This document shows, piece after piece, positions 44,745 through 56,841 of a DNA stretch of 64,000 nucleotides. Source of the DNA: Bremia lactucae (lineage: Eukaryota > Oomycota > Peronosporomycetes > Peronosporales > Peronosporaceae). The notes beneath the pieces were generated by a model. That model was not told the origin of the DNA and did not search any database. It saw only the letters and a list, made by a program, of their open reading frames with translations. The DNA is taken from the NCBI RefSeq assembly GCF_004359215.1, contig NC_090610.1, positions 230,723 through 294,722 on the forward strand, written 5' to 3'. The position numbers were made by a program, and so were the translations under genes. How positions within the stretch are numbered: the first letter of the stretch is position 1; every line of letters starts with the position of its first letter.

Positions 44745-47100
44745 GCATGCACGTTGGGTCTCGCCAATTATTAACCCAAATATAGCGAAAATTACGCTGA
44801 TATGGCTAGGCCATTATCTAATCTCCTTAAAAAGGATACAATATGGAGCTGGGCTAGCACAGAACATAATGCTTTTTCAAGCAGTTAAGGGATAGTCTTT
44901 TCCAGGCCCCGATTCTGGCACTGCCGAATCCAAATCGGCCTTTCAGTGACGTCTGTGACGCATCCGATTTTGACATTGGCAGTGCTCTGTTACAAATAGA
45001 TGCCGATGGGCGTGAACGTATTATTGCATTCGAATCGTGACAGCTTAAAGCTGCAAAAAAGCACTACCCAGTTCATGACAAAGAGTTACTTGCTATGAAG
45101 TATGCTCTCGTCAAATTCAGACTTCATCTGCTTGGCTTTAAGCCGCTTGTGATATATATAGATCACGCGACATTCCGCACTGCGGCTAAGTCGTCCCATC
45201 TCTCACAGAGAATGGCCCGATGACTATCCTTTTTCGCCGAATACAATTTCGAAGCGAAACACAAGCCTGGCAAGCAGAATGATTTGGCCGATGCGTTATC
45301 ACGCAGGCCGGATTATGAGCTCTCTCATTTTCCGACAATATTGTCACCTATAACTGAATTAATCCGTTCGGCATACGCCAAGGATGAACAGTGTGTAGCT
45401 CTGCTACGAGCTCTAAAGAGCACTGAATCGGGTTTTAAATTGTCGGCACGTTTGCGTGCAAGGATACATCGATTTCTATCGATAACGACCTGTTGCTTTA
45501 TTACACGGACGCTGCGGATCCTCTGCGCGTCGTTATTCCTCGTGATGAGGATTTGAAGAACCGAATCCTCTATGAGGCACACGATACTGTCCTTGGTGGT
45601 TATCTCGGTAGAGAAAAGACCTACGGCTCTGTGAGTCAGATTTATTGGTGGCCCAAGCTTAAAAAATGGGTCAACACATACGTTCGCACATGCAAAAGTT
45701 GCCAACGAGTTAAACGCTCGGCTCATGCTGCTGAAAACCACTAGCAAGTCTGCCCGTACCCACATGGTTTTGGGAGTCCATTAGTATGGATTTTGTTGTC
45801 GGTCTACCGAAAGATTCGGGCGGTAACTCTGGCATAGTGGTCTTTGTTGACCGATTGAGCAAAATAGCTCACTTAGCGGCTGTGCCGGATACCATTGATG
45901 GTGAAGGTACAGCAAGGCTGTTCATCGATCGCGTGTTCGACAACACGGTTTGACTGTGGCTATTGTCTCTCATCGGGACCCCCGTTTCGCGGGTAAATTC
46001 TGGAAATTAATTTTCCGATTGCTTGGAACCAGATTGGACATGTCCACGCGGACCATCCGCAGACCGATGGTCAAACTAAAGGTGTCAATCGCATCATTAA
46101 ATACGTTTTACGCAGTGTGTGTGCTCAAACACCAAAGCGCTGGAGCTCAATGCTCCCGGTAGTGGAAGCTGCGTTAAATAACGCTGTCCATGCCTTAATA
46201 GGCTACCCCGTTCTATGTCAAACGTCTCACCCACCCACGAGTTCCGTTAACGAAACCACTGCGTGGCTCAGGGCTTGGTGGGGGGATATTAGCCGATAGG
46301 GTTGCTGATTTACCGTTCGAAAACAAGTAAGCGAGTACCTTGCAACACGATTTTGTGTCTTAAGGCATGTAAGAGACACGATGGCTGATAGGCAAGACAA
46401 ACAAAAAGAACAAGCAGATCCCAAAGGCAGAAGCTGTATTAATTCTTATGTGGACGGAGACCGAGTTTTACTAAACGCTTAAAATCTACCTACTAACTTG
46501 GTTTCCGCGGTCTTCAAGACCAAATTGCACCCTCGCTTTATTGGACCATTTACGATCGTGGCCAAGAGGGGCCTAGCTTTCACGCTAAGCTTTCGTAGCA
46601 AGCTGCGAACACACCCAGTGTTTTATGTCGAAATGCTTAAGCCATATCGGGACCCTTCTCACGTGGACTTAAAGGCGCTTGTGCCGAGACAGGCGGTCGT
46701 GCTGCAGACTGCTGCATCCACACGACCACCTGACCCTTTAAACGAGGTTGCTGACGTTACAGTATATAAAGACGGTTTTGAATCGCCTCAAAAGAGCCCT
46801 CAACCCGCGCAAGGCCGTCGCGAAGAAGTAGCACCTCGTACTTTAAAGCATGAAATGCTTTCGTCGAGATTTCGGTCCCCTCCCGCGCTGGTTGATGCGC
46901 GATGGACCTTTATTTTCACGTACCGAGACTTTTAAAGCGACGCCGTCGTTAGTTTCAAATCCCAGTATCTGGTGAAGTGGCTGAGGTACCCTCTTCTGAA
47001 AACTCGTGGGGGTTGAGGTACCGCTTCGGCAAGATAGCCCACACGCCATTGACGTTTTTGAGCGCCCAGATCATGGTAAACTTGTGTCAAACGACGCTTC
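44745..47100 (+). mobile_element. Family C pol, internally deleted (RNase H, integrase, chromodomain)
   Basis: After the primer-binding site only about 150 bp of gag remnant remain, then the text jumps to the RT/RNase H border. Blocks: 'VCDASDFDIGSALLQIDADG' (44950), 'HYPVHDKELLAMKYALVKFR' (45065), 'NDLADALSRRPDYELSHF' (45280), integrase zinc-binding part ('SQIYWWPKLKKWVNTYVRTC', 45635), core ('SMDFVVGLPKDSGGNSGIVV', 45785), GPY/F module ('HPRFIGPFTIVAKRGLAFT', 46530), 'PPALVDARW' (46880) and chromodomain 'SSENSWG' (46990). Frameshifts occur in every part. Gag, protease and most of RT are deleted, so the copy was non-autonomous or dead. Confidence 0.85.
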
Positions 47101-47116
47101 ACACCAATAGGTGGAT

Positions 47117-47982
47117 CTATAGCCTCAGTGTGGCTTCGATCCATGGTTGCACGGTCAAATGAAGCACTGAAATATTGCTAGGCCTATCCTCGTTTTGTGG
47201 CATAAACGCCAAACGTAAGTGGCCTTTGGCCTTAAGCTTTCGGAAGTCGAAGCGAAGCTTCCGTTCCAAACGAACATCATCCACATCCACAGACTCTCCA
47301 ATATTCCAAATATTGCGGAAGCGGTGGGCCCGATGGATCCAGTTCTCAAACGAAGCGTCGTTATCGCTTTGTGTTTCGTTTGGAAACAAAACGATCGGAA
47401 TTTCCCTCATTGAGGTCACCGAAGCCCCACGGGCTTGATCACGTAGACGCGTTAGATACTGACCTCGCGTCATTACCTTTGGCGTAAGGTATCGCTAATG
47501 AAGAGCGTCGCGAGCAGCGAGCTCCTCCGGCGTCCTCGCCGTGGGTCCGGAGATCCAGATGGTGAAGCTGCGACCCGTGATCTCTTTGAGTCGCTCTCCC
47601 GCACTAAGCGGAGTGAATCTGTATTTACGATGAGCTTTAGCTTTCGCTATCTCTGCAGCTCGACGACGAGCTTGTTCCTTTATGATAATTGTCCGCTCTT
47701 GCTCTTCATCAAGCGGATTCGTGATGACAATGGACTCAAGGTCCGGCGCCTGGTGAAATGTAGCTAAAACCCCGCGGCAACACGTTCTTGCAACGGATTT
47801 GGAGCCCGACGAAACTCGTCTACACGCCAAGGCGCACATGAGCGAGGCTCTTCTGCCTCTTTCTCCGATGTAGTGTGACTCATATAGTGTACCTGCAATT
47901 CATCGTCGGGGGAGTAGCTAGGAGTCGGTGACTCACGCTTTGTTATCATAAGACAAAGGAATGCAAAACACAACCAAACGAT
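47117..47982 (-). pseudogene. Antisense ORF of family C, copy 2
   Basis: It fills the space between the chromodomain and the polypurine tract, on the opposite strand. Read right to left: 47973-47764 ('MCFAFLCLMITKRESPTPSY'), after one frameshift 47760-47495 ('LDEEQERTIIIKEQARRRAA', 'YRFTPLSAGERLKEI', 'TARTPEELAARDALH'), and after one stop 47473-47117 ('GQYLTRLRDQARGASVTSM', 'IPIVLFPNET', 'DASFENWIHRAHRFRNIWNI', 'DVRLERKLRFDFRKLKAKG', 'LTVQPWIEATLRL'). With only two lesions it is better preserved than pol in the same element. It would be about 285 aa, charged, alpha-helical in appearance. No known domain recognised. Confidence 0.7.
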
Positions 47983-48046
47983 TAGTTGCTTTTATTCCAG
48001 CTTCAAAGAGGAAATGAAGCTAATGTTGAAACTAGGTGTCAACAGT

Positions 48047-48531
48047 CTGACGGGGGAGGGTGTAATGGGGCACTCATCGGTTTATGAACCGTTGTTGTGG
48101 TACATTTACTTTATGGGTAAAATACCCTTTTCTATTAAAAATTAGATAATTGCCAAATCTCATTTATTATGGGTAACATATGTGGCAGCCGCCATATATA
48201 AATCTGGCGGCCAAAAATCTATTTAATATAGCTAGGGTAAGGGTTTAGATTAAAATAAGTAAATAAAGTGCAGTTTCCCTTTTGATCTTAAAGCGTCTAG
48301 TGCCTTGCGCATTGATCTGTGAGAGATAGAAGCCTTTCTAACGTACATACTCTCGGGCACTAGTTGCCACTGGGTTCTACGAACCCCTAAATCCCATGAA
48401 CTAGGATTCACTAAGCTTTATTAGCTTGTACGACTCCCTGAGTTGTTAAACCTATTAGTTCCTTAGAACTAAGAGACTCTCTGAGTCGACAAGTCTTCCT
48501 CTGACTTAAGGAGTGAGGTAGCTCCGCTACA
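48047..48531 (+). repeat. LTR-C 3' LTR with polypurine tract
   Basis: The polypurine tract GACGGGGGAGGG (about 48049-48060) is followed by the LTR at 48061-48531 (471 bp), TGTAATGGGGCACTCATCGG ... GTAGCTCCGCTACA. The right flank is AACAT and the left flank of the 5' LTR is AATAT: a 5-bp target duplication with one mismatch. Confidence 0.88.
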
Positions 48532-48534
48532 AAC

Positions 48535-48640
48535 ATATTCAAGTTTCTACGTGACGATCATTTTTTTAATCTACTGAACTTAATATATTAATGTTAAATT
48601 TGTATTGCGACCCCTTGCGTGGCCATTTTACGGTAATATT
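48535..48640 (+). repeat. Short repeat D match
   Basis: 'TTTCTACGTGACGATC' and the following T-rich stretch resemble 11145-11210. It is weak and may be part of the flank shared by the two insertion sites. The next 150 bp up to the gene at 48799 are AT-rich and probably contain its promoter. Confidence 0.35.
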
Positions 48641-48798
48641 GAGAATATTAAGTAAAAAATATTATAAGATAATAATTTATATTTCTTATTTCTCTTATGG
48701 GATATAATATTTATGTAGTGGAACACCCGTTACAGGAAAGATAAATGAAATAATTATTACGTCTAAAATTTCCTTTCGGCCGAAATCGTGAATTTCAA

Positions 48799-51700
48799 AT
48801 GGGTCTGCAAGAATTAGGGATCGCGGCGTCGGCTGGAGAGGAACCAGTAGTCCTCGAAGGTTTTGAAATGGCGAAAACGGTGGCTAAGCAAATCTGTAAA
48901 GTTAAGGAGTTGAGACAGAGCTGGGTTAAAAAGAGGGAGGCGTCTCTTAAGCGCAAAGAAACACTGCTAAAATTGCTCAAGCTTCAAGATCTTAAGCGCA
49001 CGAATATTGAGCACATTGAGCCACAGAAAACCGAAACAGAGACAAATTTTCTGTCGAAAGAAAAGGAACTAGCAATTGATATAGCTCTTGCTCGAAAGGA
49101 GGAGCTAAAAGATTTGCAGGCGCGAGCAGAGGCGGCACGAAGGGTGCGTTCGAGCCTAATGTGCACACATCGTGACGAAATTTTTTATCTGATTCTATTA
49201 CAGAAACAGCAAGCAGCAGCCACTTTGCTATCGAGTTGCTTAAAGAAGTTGCTAGTAAAGCGCAAGCGGGAGGACAAAGAAGCGAATGATCGTGCAAGGA
49301 AAAAGAGTGACGTAGGCAATAGAACGATTCAAACAGCCGCTGCCATTGCCTCTACGATGCATCCTTGTAAGCTTGCATTTATCGAAGCCCTCGTCGGTAG
49401 ATGACGGCGGATAATTTTTTGGGGAATTTCTTGTTTATTGCAGTTGCTGCTGCTTCAGAATTGGACGTAGGAACAACGGAACTTGCAACGGCTGCTTGCT
49501 TTCGCATTGCTACGCGCCATCTCGTACAGACAGGAAAGGTAATGGAGCCATAATGACCGGCACAGTTGTTTTGCTCACCAAAGCTTATGATAAACCACAA
49601 TGTTATGACGAAATAGATGATTTTAAGGGAGGAGCTGGAGCAAGCGTTCAAGACCTACACAAGCTTGCAATTAAAAAATTGTGTAGAATGGTCAACAGTT
49701 CAATCCCTGCTTGCCACACTGGCAAATGGCGACATTTTTACAACAAAATCGGAATCCACACGAAATGCAGGCGTCTGCTGGCAACCTGGACGTCAATTTT
49801 TAACGACGCCGACATTTATTTCGTCGGATGCAAGTAAGTTTTTTCGTAACAAAGTGTACATGTAGCTTTTGAATTAGCTTGATTATCGTGGTCTAGGTCA
49901 AATTCAGACGATGGTTGAGCTCGAAAAGGAAGTCGTTGCTTCAGCTTGTGATCCAGATAATTCTGGTCTAATGAGTGCAACACTGATCAAAAGACGTCGA
50001 CAAGGTCTCTTTCTGAAGCACCTACTGGATGATTGTTCTACAATACCCACACTTTCAAGTGTTCTTTGTGCGTGCATCGGAGTCCATTCGTTAACGAGAC
50101 AAGCGAGCAACAATTTAAGAATTTCGTATCGATCGCACGCACAAATGGTCGACGCTTTACAAGTAGCAGAGATATGGCTTCGAGAACAAGCCGAAAAAAT
50201 CGGACACCGTAGCGACTTGCCGCCTCCATTCAATAAACACAATGGACCTCAAGACAAATTTGACAGACACATTTCCTCAAGATATGCAAAGCCGTTTTCT
50301 GTATTAAATGATTCAATTACGAAACAATTGAAAAGAGATGCGAAGAAGCCCTTTGGCTCGGAAAAAAATGATCTTATGAAGTACGTTGATATTTGCAAAT
50401 GTTGGCGCTGTTGCTATTTGTTCTGAACATTCTAACGTCGTCTGTTTCATTACAATTGTAAGAGTTTTGTGTCGCTACGAGCTGAATGGTGTCTGCAATG
50501 ACAAGAACTGCTCTAATTATCATCTAAAAGATTACGATCTATTCGTAAGCACAAGTGCTGATGCTCGTGACACTATTGCTGACTCTGCTGAAGCTTCTCG
50601 TGTGGACGTAAATATAAATGAGTTAAAGCAATTGATGGACTCGTTTGCTGCATTCCGTGAAAGAATCAAATGGCCTGTTATAACCACAACTCGGACACAT
50701 TCAACAGTAAGATCATTCACGAAAGAAAGTTACTTGCTTTCTTAAGTTCAATTTTTAATGCGCTTTCTGATCAAAGACAGCAAACTTATACAATAGCGGA
50801 AAGCTGATCACAACAGAAATACCATTATCAAGCGTAACTGAAATCAAAGTTTTAAGCTCACAGAATACGAATGAAGAAGCGAAAATTGATGGAAGTGACT
50901 TCATTCCTCTCGATTGTCAAGAAGAGCTTTTTGATTTTGAACACGCTCGATATATCGACAACGCTAACTCGCGAAAGATGTATGGTGAAATGTTGCAAGC
51001 AAAAGTTAAGGAAAATTCAGGTGCTACTGATGCATGGCTTCTTCTTGCTATTCATCAGCTTGAATTGGTGGAAGGAGGACTGAGGTTCGTATGCTTGTAA
51101 AAGAATACATAAATTACTGTACTAAAACTGAGCTATCTAATGTTGAACCCTTGTCTAAAAGCGATGATTTTATAAACTCATCTAATGATGACCTCCTGCA
51201 GCAACAGCTTGTAATTCTATGTAAGGAGCTTAATTGTACAACGACTCGCTTGTCTGTCGACGACGCAAATTTGAAAAGGTGTTTGCACACGCTATCTCGA
51301 GCTTTAGAAATTGAAGCAAATGCGTATTGTGAAGCGCTGTGGTTGTTATATCTCCATTTGTGCGAGCAAGTTATGGATCGTCAGACCGAAATTGACATGG
51401 TAGAGCAGGCCGTTCAGTTTTTACCAAATTCTCATGCGCTGTGGCTCCGTTATGTTTCGACATTTAATTATGACTCGGTGGGGATGGTTGAGGGTATTCA
51501 TCGGCGGCTTCTTGAACACCTTGCACAAACTGCCTTGGCTGCTAATGGGTCCAAGAATTCAAAATCAACTTTAAAAAAGGTATCCATTTTATTGGCAGCA
51601 ATATATCTGCATCTCTGTATAAAGTTATGGTACGCTGGAGCGACAAGCCGAGTCCTCGAGCTGCTTACAGCTTTGCTGCAGCTTGGCAACGAATCTTTGG

Positions 51701-54700
51701 AGCCTACGTGGAGCAGTATGGTGCGTTCTAGACTACGCTGTGATGAGCTGATTGTGCTTTGTTTAGTGCTCGCCCACGTTTTGTTGTTCAACGAGTTACC
51801 CAGTCTTATTGAACACTGGGTTGCTGCTAGTAATTGTGAGTGCATTCCAATCAAGGACTTTATCTACACAGCCGATATACTAAAGAACTCAAGCCAGGGT
51901 ATTAAAAAGGCCGTGGGATCTCAGACTTTGGCATCTTATAAGCTCGCATTTCATTTTTTTCAAAGCGGCTGTGATGCGATGCACGATTCTGGAAATGTCA
52001 TATTCAATAATTGGATGCTTTTACTTGCATTGCAAGGTGATGACAAGAACAATGAGTCTCTAAATGCATTTTTTGTGGAACATTTGGTCACGATACAGCG
52101 TTTCCCCGGTGCATCTCTCACAGCGGCAAAGTTAATGGGGCTCACATCGACTGAGGCTCAACAACTTATGATTACGATGATAAATCAAAGCTCCTCTACC
52201 CACTTTCCAAAAGCCTTACATAATTATTTATTTGCATGTCGTTTACAACCAGCACTAGTGATACATTTAGATGAAATGTTTCCGGACGTAATGGAACGCC
52301 TCGCAAGTCTTGTGGATATAAACATTGATCAAGTGCAGAAATCGGTGAAGGATATAATGCACGATAGTTGTCAAATATCCAAGTCGCGTGCGTTAAAAAG
52401 TCTGTTAGACAACTTATTGGGTGCGTGGATGGACCAGCTGGCTTTGATGTGGCGAGAAGCAGCAAATCATCAATTTGCTGACAGAGTAACGACATCTAAA
52501 GCCGATATTTACGTGGCACTAGATATTTGTCATTTGATGGGCGTGTTACTGGAAATATCTGTTGCCATCGATGGAATTCAATTACTATTAGGCTCATCTA
52601 GTTTCAATGCCATAAGCTATGAAGCTAAGCAACTTGCGTGGATGCAGCGCTTTATACTTCAAGTAGATTTGCTTCAAAAGGAAACTTTGCAAGGTTTGCT
52701 ATGGCGAGAGTATCAAGCGAGGGTGTCTAAACTATTTCGAAAGTACATGACCGAAATGAGTGTCGAATCTGAAATGATGCGTCAAGTTACAAGAAAAATA
52801 AAGACAGGAATCTTTAACAATGCAGTCGAAGATGCAGTATGTGATTGCCTGAACCCGGAAGGAAATGAATTATTGACATATGGTGCCAATCTTGAGATTT
52901 TTCGGCTTTGTTCCGCAGCAATTGCTGGGCCCGACAAGGCCGCTTTTCATGCCTCATGTACAGACCTCTTCACCTTTTCATCAGCATTTTCGCTTTCATT
53001 CTCTGGTACGTCTGCGATTAATTTATATATTTAATATTCTTATAGCTGTGCGCATTTCCTGTCTAGACGCTGCTACACATGAATGGGAATTACTGGCCGC
53101 GCGAGCAAGCTTGCGAAAATGTCTATTCGGGGCAAAGAGTCAGCGTTCTCAGATACTGCAAGCCTTGGTGGCTGTGGACTTGCGACTGAAGAACATGAAG
53201 GCAATTTCCAGTCTGCTTGAGTCTGAGATCCAATTGAATCCACTTTTGTTAGAACCTTGGCGTCTTGCCGTGGCTCTGGAAATATTATTTGGTAAAAGGT
53301 CCGACGATCGATCGAAGATAATCGCTAACGAAATTGAAAAGCGACAGGTGGTGTACACGTGTAATACATTTGGTGATGACCAAATACCGAATATTGAAGA
53401 AACGTCACACTTGAAGTTGCGAGGCCTTTGCCTTGACTTTATTCCAAACGCGGTTTTGTTACAGAATAAACTTGTATCGCTTGATATAAGTGGAAATGAG
53501 TTATTGGAGCTGCCGAAAGGCTTACGATATCTGACGAATCTCAAACAATTGGATGCATCAGAAAACGCATTGTTCGAGTTTCCTACAGGCATTAATCGCC
53601 TAGTGAAGCTGGAAGAATTGAGGCTTGCCCACAATAATTTAATCTCGATATCAGTGCCAGTGCTACCACGTTTGAATAAGATTGATGTCTGCTGGAACGC
53701 AGCAACTAATCTCTCTTCATCAGACATTGCTACCCTCCCAAAACTTGATAAATCTGCGAAAAAAATAGTGTCTGCGGACGAATTGTCGATAAGATCAGAT
53801 CTGCTATCGAGTCGTAAAAAAATATTGGATGCCAAAGCTCGAATGACTGAACGTGACACAATGCTTTACGAGGACAAGCAAAGCGGTCAATTAGCGAAAC
53901 AAATCATTCGAATGAGCTCGTTAGGAGAATCCTCACCTGCGGTAACACCTGAATTTGAAACTAGGTCTGCAAGTAGCGAAATGCCAATTGCGACAGGAAA
54001 TGAACTAATTACAGCTGCAGACATTGACGCTGGTCAGTCAACTGAGCAAGAATGTGTTCCGACTGTATCGTCATGTAAAGAATTTGACGGTGGAGAGGTA
54101 ATGATTGTTTCAACAATGAATGCTGTGCTCACATCTGAAAAGGTTGATAATCATCAGCCTACGGGCAATGGTAGCTGTGATATCGCTTTAGCGTCAAACC
54201 TAGAAACCGATAGCGATCAAATTACGACGAAAAAATCTGACGCACCATTTCCTTTGTCGTCTAATCCATCTGCTCAGGAGTCCGCAAAGACTTCAGCTTC
54301 TGATAAAAATTCAAAAGTTTATGATAGTGAGGATGAGAGTTTTGCGATGGAATCGCTGGAAGCTCGGCCGATGTCATTCAGTGGCAATTTACGCACAATT
54401 GACATCGCGCAGATGGATGCGTTTGTTCAAAATTATTCTCAAGTCGTTAAATCTACAGCTGTTCGAAGGCAAATGAGCCAGAACAATGCTTCTGTTGGAC
54501 AGCGACGACTAGACTCATATATGAAAGAATTTAATATCGATAATCGCGTTGAAGTTCGCAATCGGAACCCGACATTGTGGCGAGAATTTCTAGCCGCCAC
54601 TTTACCGGCCAATGTTGATTTGCCGGCATGCAAGCTGTGCTTTGCACCAAATGATGGTCCCAATCAGCGCTTAAACTCTGTTGTGCTTTGTATGTCCTGC

Positions 54701-54769
54701 CTGAAAGAAGCTCTTCTTGTACTGAAAGAGCGAAATGTCGTGTCAGACGCAGCGGAAGAGATTGCTTGA
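48799..54769 (+). CDS. ZFC3H1/Red1-like zinc-finger and HAT-repeat protein continuing into leucine-rich repeats
   Basis: Eight exons give 1838 aa: 48799-49366, 49444-49538, 49617-49833, 49897-50380, 50463-50706, 50777-51088, 51133-53005 and 53046-54769. All introns are GT-AG (40-82 bp) and the sum is in frame. Residues 1-170 are a coiled coil. The zinc finger C-x7-C-x4-C-x3-H is at 458-475 ('CRYELNGVCNDKNCSNYH'), the ZFC3H1-type. Helical HAT/TPR-like repeats follow, about 560-1370 ('GATDAWLLLAIHQLELVEGG', 'EALWLLYLHLCEQVM', 'NSHALWLRYVSTF'). Leucine-rich repeats lie at about 1385-1480 ('LVSLDISGNELLELPKGL'). An acidic Ser-rich linker and a C-terminal C-x2-C-x16-C-x2-C cluster complete it. ZFC3H1 and fungal Red1 link the MTR4 helicase to the nuclear exosome for RNA decay. 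The LRR part is not typical of the family. Two genes remain possible if the 40-bp intron call is wrong. Confidence 0.78.
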
Positions 54770-55109
54770 GCACGGAGATTTATTATTGGGTCGCGTTTTC
54801 AGGCATCGAGTAAAAGGAAATATACTATTTGGAGGAAAGGCGACGATGGTTGTTATGCCGTGAGAGGTTTGGAGACTAAGCTGGTGCGTAAGTTCATTTG
54901 AAAATATATTCAATTGTCAATGGTTAGCGTAGATGAATGCTTTTTCTTATTCATGGAGGCAACGGAATTGAGCTTGTGAAGGTCTTTTTCTCACGCACTT
55001 TTCAGCGGTTTAAATCAATGATCCATAAAATTGTTCTTTCACCGCAAATTAATAATATATTAATCAGTATTATACAATTTATATATCGCATTGAAGGCTC
55101 GGCTCGAAA
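54770..55109. other. Intergenic region between tandem genes
   Basis: 340 bp between the stop of the zinc-finger gene and the NAR1 start. It is AT-rich in the middle. It must hold the 3' end of one gene and the promoter of the next. No distinct element seen. Confidence 0.6.
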
Positions 55110-56728
55110 ATGGTGAGCGCTGGTGCTTGGCGTCAATACACTAATCGAAAGCGCGCTAATCCTATTGATTTTAGGCTTCCGTATTCCTTGGAGATCTCAA
55201 TGACTTCATTCAGCCGTCGCAGGCGTGCATAAATCCGCTATTCACATCGGACAAGCCAAAGGACGACGGCAGCACTATCGGCACAGCCAAAATTACTCTA
55301 CAGACGGAGCTCTCGGCCGCTGATTTAGTGTTGCCACAGGCTGTCAAGCCCAATATCATTCGTACCTCAACAGAAGAAAAAGCGACAATTTCCTTAGACG
55401 ACTGCCTTGCCTGCAGCGGGTGCGTCACGTCAGCTGAGACCGTGCTCATCTCGCAGCAGAGTTATAAGGAAATGCTAGACGTGGTGGCTCTTCAAAATCA
55501 TAAATTCCATATCGTGACGATTTCACCGCAATCAAGAGCATCATTAGCCGCGCATTTTTCAATGCCGGTAATAACTGTACACCGCAAGCTCGTGACAATG
55601 TTTCATAATCTTGGAGTAAACCTAGTGATCGACTCGACGACAAGTGGAGACTTTGCTCTACTTGAGTCTCGGGAAGAATTCTTGGCGCGATATCGCAACC
55701 AGCAAAAAACAATTTGGGCCCGACCTCCGTCTTCTGTCGCAATTTCGTCCGCCAAGACCGAGATTTTAGAGACAAGTACTGCTGCGATGCCGCTACAGGA
55801 CCCCCTTGTAGCGATTCCAATGTTGGCGTCATCTTGCCCTGGCTGGATTTGCTATGCGGAGAAATCGCAGCCGAATGCGATTCCATTTATTGACACGACA
55901 AAGTCACCGCAACAGATTGCCGGTTCGATCATCAAGCGTTTTGTGAGTGGTGAGCATGGCATTAAGCCAAACGACGTCTACCACGTTGCAGTGATGCCGT
56001 GCTTTGATAAGAAATTAGAGGCGTCACGAAAGGACTTTCAAGATCCAGAGGACGCAACGAAAGACGTCGACTGTGTGCTAGCTACGACAGAGATAATTGA
56101 ACTTCTTGAGGCGGTAAATGTTGATTTTGCGTCTCTGGAGCTTGCGAACTTATCGCCAGAAGAAGTTTTGCTAAGCGGTATATCGGAAGATGGATTAAGT
56201 GTCTTAGGTAGCAGCCTAAAGGCCAGTTCAGGTGGTCAGCTCGAGCATATTTTCCGCTATGCTGCCAAACAGCTTTTTAACGTTGAGATTAAGGGCCCGC
56301 TGGAGTATGTTACCGCTCGAAATTCAGACTTTCAGGAAGTCAAGCTCGTAGTAGGCGGCAACGAGGTTCTCAAATTTGCCATTGCTTATGGTTTTCGCAA
56401 CATTCAGTCGATCATGACGAAAATTAAAAGGAATCGGTGCCCGTATCACTACGTTGAGATCATGGCGTGTCCGAGTGGGTGTTTAAATGGAGGTGGGCAA
56501 ATTCGACCGAAGTCGACGCTGTTAGCATCCGAATTGCTTTCGAACGTCACAAAGTGCTTCGAGCAGCTCCACTTGCGCGACCCTATGGCCAATCCTGCGG
56601 TAAAGTTGGTGTACGATAAGTATCTAGACGGCATGCCCTTTTCAAAACTCGCGCGTGAAGTGCTGCACACGCGATATCACGCTGTGCCCAAGCTCGAGCA
56701 GCTAAATCCATTGGGCATTAAATGGTGA
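55110..56728 (+). CDS. NAR1: Cytosolic Fe-S cluster assembly factor NAR1 (IOP1/NARFL, iron-only hydrogenase-like)
   Basis: Two exons give 518 aa. Exon 1 is just the start codon ATG (55110-55112). A 62-bp GT-AG intron follows, and exon 2 is 55175-56728. This yields 'MASVFLGDLNDFIQPSQACI', the conserved family start. The N-terminal [4Fe-4S] ligands are Cys19, Cys78, Cys81 and Cys84 ('CLACSGC'). The H-cluster-like site has 'SSCPGWICY', 'VMPCFDKK' and 'MACPSGCLNGGGQI'. The protein ends in Trp (LGIKW), as in other NAR1 proteins. NAR1 takes clusters from the Nbp35/Cfd1 scaffold to the CIA targeting complex in the cytosol. The length is near the usual 480-500 aa. An alternative start at Met53 (55328) would remove Cys19, so the spliced start is preferred. 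Confidence 0.93.
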
Positions 56729-56841
56729 TCTATTCAAGCTTAAATACAATCGAAAGAGGCCGCGGTGCAATCGTATTGACCGTTCTATCTAATCTCAACG
56801 TAAGCATTTGGCGCGTTGGTAGCAAGTATTTATAAAAATTC

